The notes under the pieces are model-generated. The model did not search any database, had not been told where the DNA came from, and was given only the letters and a program-made list of their open reading frames with translations. Shown piece after piece: positions 60,273 through 64,000 of a DNA stretch of 64,000 nt. The position numbers and the translations under genes are program-made. Where the stretch lies: positions 1 through 64,000 of the forward strand of contig JALBYC010000029.1 of NCBI GenBank assembly GCA_023212645.1, written 5' to 3'. How positions within the stretch are numbered: the stretch's first letter is position 1; each line of letters begins with the position of its first letter. Origin of the DNA: Farysia itapuensis. Taxonomy: Eukaryota > Basidiomycota > Ustilaginomycetes > Ustilaginales > Ustilaginaceae.

Positions 60273-62441
60273 TCAAGCGTCGTAACTGGGTGGATGGGGG
60301 GACGTCCCGTAGTAGGCTGGTGGACGGGCGTACGTGCGATCCTGTGGCGCACTAGCCTGGTCACTGCTCGCAATCGGATGCAGAACGTCTCGGCGTTGGA
60401 ACAGCAGTGGTCCCGTCCCACGAGGCAGGTGGAAGGTCGATTGCGTTCGTTGCTGCCGAATGGCTTGGTCGAACGTGGGGACTGCTTCGCCGTACAGATA
60501 CGGAGGTGGCTCGTGTCTGCCCGCCGTGCTGGAGGCCGTGTCGAGCGTTGTCTCGCTCTCCGCTGTTGCGGCGGCGCCAGCGTGGGTCAATTCGTAATCA
60601 TCGGGATGGTGAAGGTCTGTGTGCGCAAGAGGTGAAATGGGCGGAGGAGGTGGTTCATCCGTCTCGGCAGACACAGACTCGTGCTCGCCATCGTGGTCGT
60701 CCATAGGCGGCGGAGGGGATAGAAATTCGTCTTGCGCAGTTCGCGGATACGTGTCGGATGGGTGCCGCGGCATGGCGAGACCAACACCTTCCAGCTCCAC
60801 TTCGACTTGCAGATCGTGCTGGCTTTCCAGCAGCGTCGGCGGAGGCTCGTTGGTGCGCGAGTCTGACTGTTCGAGCAGCTGCCGTAGCTGTTCGAGCCGC
60901 TCTTCATGTGTACTGCTAGACTCACCGTGCGCGTCAACGCCGTCCACTTCATCCAAACTCCTCCCTACGTCTTCGTAACCGTCATACTCGTCCTCCATCC
61001 CGAAATCGAGGAGGTCAGCAGCAACACTGCGTGAGCTCGAGCTTGGCTCCAGCTCGACCGCCTTTACCTTGTCCGACTGCTTGAGTTTCTCCTTTTCCGA
61101 GCTAGAGGCATGTTGGCCGTGCTCGAGCGATGTAGAGCCATTGATACCTTCCAGAGCGCCCGCAGCACCTGGCAAGATCTTGATGGTTTTGCGACACACG
61201 ACATCGCGGCGTTCCCCTTGTCCACCTTGGATGCCTATCTTGATGCGTACTTCGAAAGAGACTTTGTGCATGAGCGTTTCTTGGCTGATACTCTCGCATC
61301 CGCCACCTCCACCGCGTCCAAAAACGGGCCCAGAAGCCAGAGCGTCGTGGTCTGGGTGAGGATGTGGCATGTTGGCCCGATCAAAGGGAGGATGAAGGGT
61401 GAGTCGCAGTAGCACTGGTCTTTGGGAGTGGAAACGGCACAGTTTGCCACTGTGTGCCAACAGGGCCTCATGCACCGCTGGATCGGAGTGGGACACCGTC
61501 TCTTCCGAGTGTGTGGCGCTCTTGTCTGCGCTGCTCGGCACAGGTTTCTTGACGCTGATGATACGGACGAGATCGGCTTCGACGGCGCGCAGCTTGAGCC
61601 CCTTTTCGGCCATCGATGTTGGATGCGGCGGTGGAATGTGAACGCGGATGTCAATGGGTTCAGCTCTGCGAAAGATGCTGCGGTTGATCTGTACATAGGC
61701 CGTAGTGGGTGTTTCTACCACCCAATTGCGTGGGGAAAGTGAGAACTCGCTGTCTGGAAGCTGTGCACCGTCAATCTCGGCCAGCTCGACCTGATCCAGA
61801 GGACCAGGACGGGTATAACGGACGAGATGGACAGGAATGGTCTTGACAGCGTCTGGCAGCTTGGACGTATCTGCACTGAGAAGCTTGGCGACAATCTGGT
61901 AGGTGAGAGAGCTGTGGCGCAAGTGAACGCAGTGAGGCAGGTCTGACGTTAGGGGAAAGGAGAACGGCATAGCCGAAGGTGGCGTTAGTGAGCTTGACCC
62001 GCCAGACGAAGACTGCTCTTGCACGTCCCATAGCGTGTATGAGTGCGAGAAGAGTTCCACCACGTCTGCTGCTGGTTCCGACGATGCGTCTTCGTTGTAA
62101 TCGTTCACGCTTTCCGTCGCCTTGAGCTGAACGGTGCAGCGTGTATACGCGCCTTTGCGCTTGGTGTCCGAGTCAAGCTTGACCAGCACATCGCCCTTGA
62201 CCCATGCTTCGAAGCCTTTGAGACCCAAGTAGCCCACCTGAAACGAGGTGCTGTCGTTGCGAGGGGCAATGTCAAAGAAGTCCCCTTCTTCTCGTGACTC
62301 AGCCATGACTCCATTCGACCCACTCGGACCAGCCGAAGCACTGTAGGGTGGCAAGGGACCATGCTGGCCCACAAAGGGCACTTGAGCATCGGAAGAGCCT
62401 TGTGTCGGATAGGCCGGCACCTCTGCATCGTCACTCGTCAT
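60273..62441 (-). CDS. Alpha-arrestin (ART-type ubiquitin-ligase adaptor)
   Basis: 722 residues, single exon. Fungal alpha-arrestins bring the Rsp5 HECT ligase to plasma-membrane transporters. The arrestin-N part begins near 70 with GYLGLKGFEAWVKGDVLVKL; the arrestin-C part includes SLSPRNWVVETPTTAYVQIN. Four L/PPxY motifs can be read: LPPY 30-33, PPPY 645-648, PPAY 707-710 and PPSY 717-720, fitting WW-domain binding by Rsp5. A Gly-rich insert and an acidic Ser-rich region (about 440-560) lie within or after the C domain. Regulation by phosphorylation is usual in the family; specific transporters cannot be named. Same direction as the orphan gene downstream. Confidence 0.88.
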   Translation of the reverse strand: MTSDDAEVPAYPTQGSSDAQVPFVGQHGPLPPYSASAGPSGSNGVMAESREEGDFFDIAPRNDSTSFQVGYLGLKGFEAWVKGDVLVKLDSDTKRKGAYTRCTVQLKATESVNDYNEDASSEPAADVVELFSHSYTLWDVQEQSSSGGSSSLTPPSAMPFSFPLTSDLPHCVHLRHSSLTYQIVAKLLSADTSKLPDAVKTIPVHLVRYTRPGPLDQVELAEIDGAQLPDSEFSLSPRNWVVETPTTAYVQINRSIFRRAEPIDIRVHIPPPHPTSMAEKGLKLRAVEADLVRIISVKKPVPSSADKSATHSEETVSHSDPAVHEALLAHSGKLCRFHSQRPVLLRLTLHPPFDRANMPHPHPDHDALASGPVFGRGGGGGCESISQETLMHKVSFEVRIKIGIQGGQGERRDVVCRKTIKILPGAAGALEGINGSTSLEHGQHASSSEKEKLKQSDKVKAVELEPSSSSRSVAADLLDFGMEDEYDGYEDVGRSLDEVDGVDAHGESSSTHEERLEQLRQLLEQSDSRTNEPPPTLLESQHDLQVEVELEGVGLAMPRHPSDTYPRTAQDEFLSPPPPMDDHDGEHESVSAETDEPPPPPISPLAHTDLHHPDDYELTHAGAAATAESETTLDTASSTAGRHEPPPYLYGEAVPTFDQAIRQQRTQSTFHLPRGTGPLLFQRRDVLHPIASSDQASAPQDRTYARPPAYYGTSPHPPSYDA

Positions 62442-62562
62442 GTGCGGTTCGGACTGCAGCTGTGCAATGGCATGTGGGAAAGGTTATTTCAGGGTCTGTG
62501 TGATCCATGCAAGGAAAAAAGAATTATCGTTAAAGTGGAGTGTATGTGTGTGACTTGTGATT

Positions 62563-63199
62563 CTAGTCTCGAGCGGCAGGGAAGGGAAACGGTGGATTGT
62601 TCTGAAGTGGATCAGATCTGCGTTCGTGATCAAAGGGAAACGGATTCTCTTTGCGTGCTTGCGTGATGAGTCCATCCAGATCTCTATCGCGAATCGCTTT
62701 CTGTCAAAGTTGGCGCACGCACAAAGGAGCAAAGCGTCAGTATTTGCTACGCTATACGGCGCGGCAGACTAGCACTTACTTTGACACACGTCTGGTAGTC
62801 TCGGAACAGCGCGCCACAGTCGTGATCGTATCGCTCCATGATGGACCTCTTGCGCGTCTCCATGTCCGAGTCAGATGGACGGCTCATTTCTGAAGAACCT
62901 ATTGATGGCCCGCGCTGTTGGTCTTGGAGCTGGCCGTCTCCGATGGCGAGGTAGTCTCTGAACCAAAGGTCAAAGCAGGCATCGTACCGGTGCTTGAGTG
63001 GTGTGCACTCGGACGCCAATGAGGAAATAACACCGAGACCGGCTGCTCCTTTGGTCTGCCAGTCTGCCAAGTGATCTGCTGAGCTGACAGGCGGCGTAGA
63101 CGCCGAAGAGGCAGAGTAGGACGACGGCGACGACCGTGAAGCTTCAGTACTGTTCGTTTGCCCGTCAGATGATTGACTCGGAGAGCGCGAGAAGAGCAT
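62563..63199 (-). CDS. MDM35: Mdm35/TRIAP1-type twin CX9C intermembrane-space protein
   Basis: 185 residues, two exons (63199-62780 and 62700-62563; 79-nt intron). Mdm35 chaperones Ups1/Ups2 lipid-transfer proteins in the mitochondrial intermembrane space. Both motifs are exact: C65-x9-C75 in ECTPLKHRYDACFDLWF and C128-x9-C138 in DCGALFRDYQTCVK. Exon 2 continues KAIRDRDLDGLITQARKENP, then FPFD, the usual family ending. Compared with the short yeast protein there is a Ser-rich N-terminal extension of about 55 residues, and the loop between the two hairpin helices is about 25 residues longer. Import is expected through Mia40, not by presequence. Confidence 0.9.
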
Positions 63200-63989
63200 G
63201 GCGAATGCAGTGTGGCAGCAAGCAAGCAAGCATCGCCGTTCAGCTTGAGCTTGGCTAGCGTGAAAGTTGCGAAAGTTGGCGGGCTCATTTTGTTAGACTT
63301 GGCTTGCAGCATGCAGCGTGCGCGCGTGCGCGTTCGCCAGCTAGCGCTAACTGCTAGCATGGACTCATGGTACGTGGTTGTACACAGCCTGCTGCCTCAT
63401 CTCACGCAAGACGCTGAAGCCTACCATACGGCCACAGCGACACGATCCTTAAAACGCGATGCGACAAACACGCGACATAAGGAGGGGAAACAAAGATGTA
63501 TTGCAAGCGAGCTAATGGTACCAACAGAGTCAAGAAAGGTCAGCGTGCTGCTCGGTAGGAGAGCCAGAAAGGCTACATGCAGTGGGAAAGCACGTGTCAA
63601 TAAGCGCCAGAGGGCATGAAGCAATGCCATCATATAGGAGCGAAAGACGTTTAGATGGAATGGTTGTTCACATTGAGCCCGTAGGCTCTCGACTTGAACT
63701 ATGCTAATGTTTTTCTGTGTATAATCCTGTGGTCTTGCTCTCTGTGCAATGCTTGACGGACGCGCCCCGCTGATGCAAGAAGAGGAAACTTACTGTGAGC
63801 GCTCTTGTCGCAGCGTAGCGACGTTGAGAAGAAAGGAGCACTCGGCAAATGCTGATGATTTTTCTTCTGCGCACCCACCGCAGCGCGCTTTTATCATCAA
63901 AATCGGACACCCGATCGCTGATCATCTCTTTCTCGCTCCGCCCTTTTCAACACACAATCTCGCGGTTCTCAACCGCCTTGGCAAATTTG
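63200..63989. other. Unassigned right-end region
   Basis: 790 bases without a gene I can name. Open frames exist on both strands (plus 63173-63619; minus from ATG 63925 with a GTAAGT donor about 130 bases later), and an alternating GCGTGCGCGCGTGCGCG stretch lies near 63317. A short inverted repeat GAGCC-CGTA-GGCTC is at about 63676. None reaches a supported annotation; see findings. Confidence 0.5.
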
Positions 63990-64000
63990 ATGTCGTCGAC
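63990..64000 (+). CDS. Possible start of a gene running off the right edge
   Basis: An ATG (Met-Ser-Ser) preceded by a pyrimidine-rich, CAACACACAATC-containing stretch resembles a fungal start region. Only eleven bases remain, so this is a hint based on context, not a gene call. Confidence 0.2.

Noticed and set aside
1..64000. tRNA, rRNA, CRISPR or transposon
   Set aside because: I looked in the intergenic stretches for tRNA T-loop/A-box patterns, direct repeat arrays, terminal repeats and transposase or reverse-transcriptase motifs and saw none. A covariance-model scan would be decisive for small RNAs.

Overview
The window is nuclear DNA of a fungus, most probably a smut-type basidiomycete (Ustilaginomycotina). 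This is inferred from compact, mostly single-exon genes, short GT..AG introns (48-94 nt), short intergenic gaps and the gene families present; no marker fixes the species. I support 32 protein genes: one is cut by the left edge, and about ten contain introns that I placed by reading frame and family alignment. I saw no rRNA, tRNA, CRISPR array or transposon.

Layout. 1-3260: a tandem pair of secreted, Kex2-type proteins with cysteine-rich PAN/apple-like repeats and an alpha/beta-hydrolase-like C-terminus. 4420-9285: an importin-9/Kap114 karyopherin and a mitochondrial S-adenosylmethionine carrier. 9635-14354: an actin neighbourhood with compact alpha-actinin, an orphan coiled-coil protein and cofilin. 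15865-24326: a bHLH transcription factor, a prenylcysteine lyase and a VNX1-type vacuolar cation/H+ antiporter. 24750-38003: both ribonucleotide reductase subunits (RNR1, RNR2) with threonine synthase, riboflavin kinase, an orphan, kinetochore Dsn1/Mis13 and complex I NDUFA12 between them. 38906-43000: an alpha/beta hydrolase, a secreted aldolase-II-like pseudoenzyme and an SNG1-like membrane protein. 43364-49703: an ACOT9-type thioesterase, an amino-acid-permease-like protein, SAR1 and eIF4E. 49854-55195: TAF8, a Cdc25/rhodanese-type phosphatase, a crotonase and a double-RING protein. 55633-63199: a GILT-like protein apparently spliced to a membrane tail, an orphan, an alpha-arrestin and an Mdm35/TRIAP1 twin-CX9C protein. 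The last 0.8 kb is unassigned.

How the genes fit together. Most are single-copy housekeeping genes without an operon-like logic. Some neighbours share a theme: RNR1 and RNR2 lie within 14 kb and each has two ACGCGT (MCB) boxes upstream; alpha-actinin and cofilin flank an orphan; several divergent pairs share short promoters (TAF8/phosphatase, Dsn1/orphan, SNG1/thioesterase).

The most unusual signal is at 56494. The GTAAGT donor of the GILT gene, followed by GA, itself supplies an in-frame TGA. Retaining the intron would give a soluble secreted GILT protein. Splicing would give a membrane-anchored protein with a long tail, and the tail frame has no start codon of its own. Two other genes carry in-frame, stop-free introns of 66 and 69 nt.
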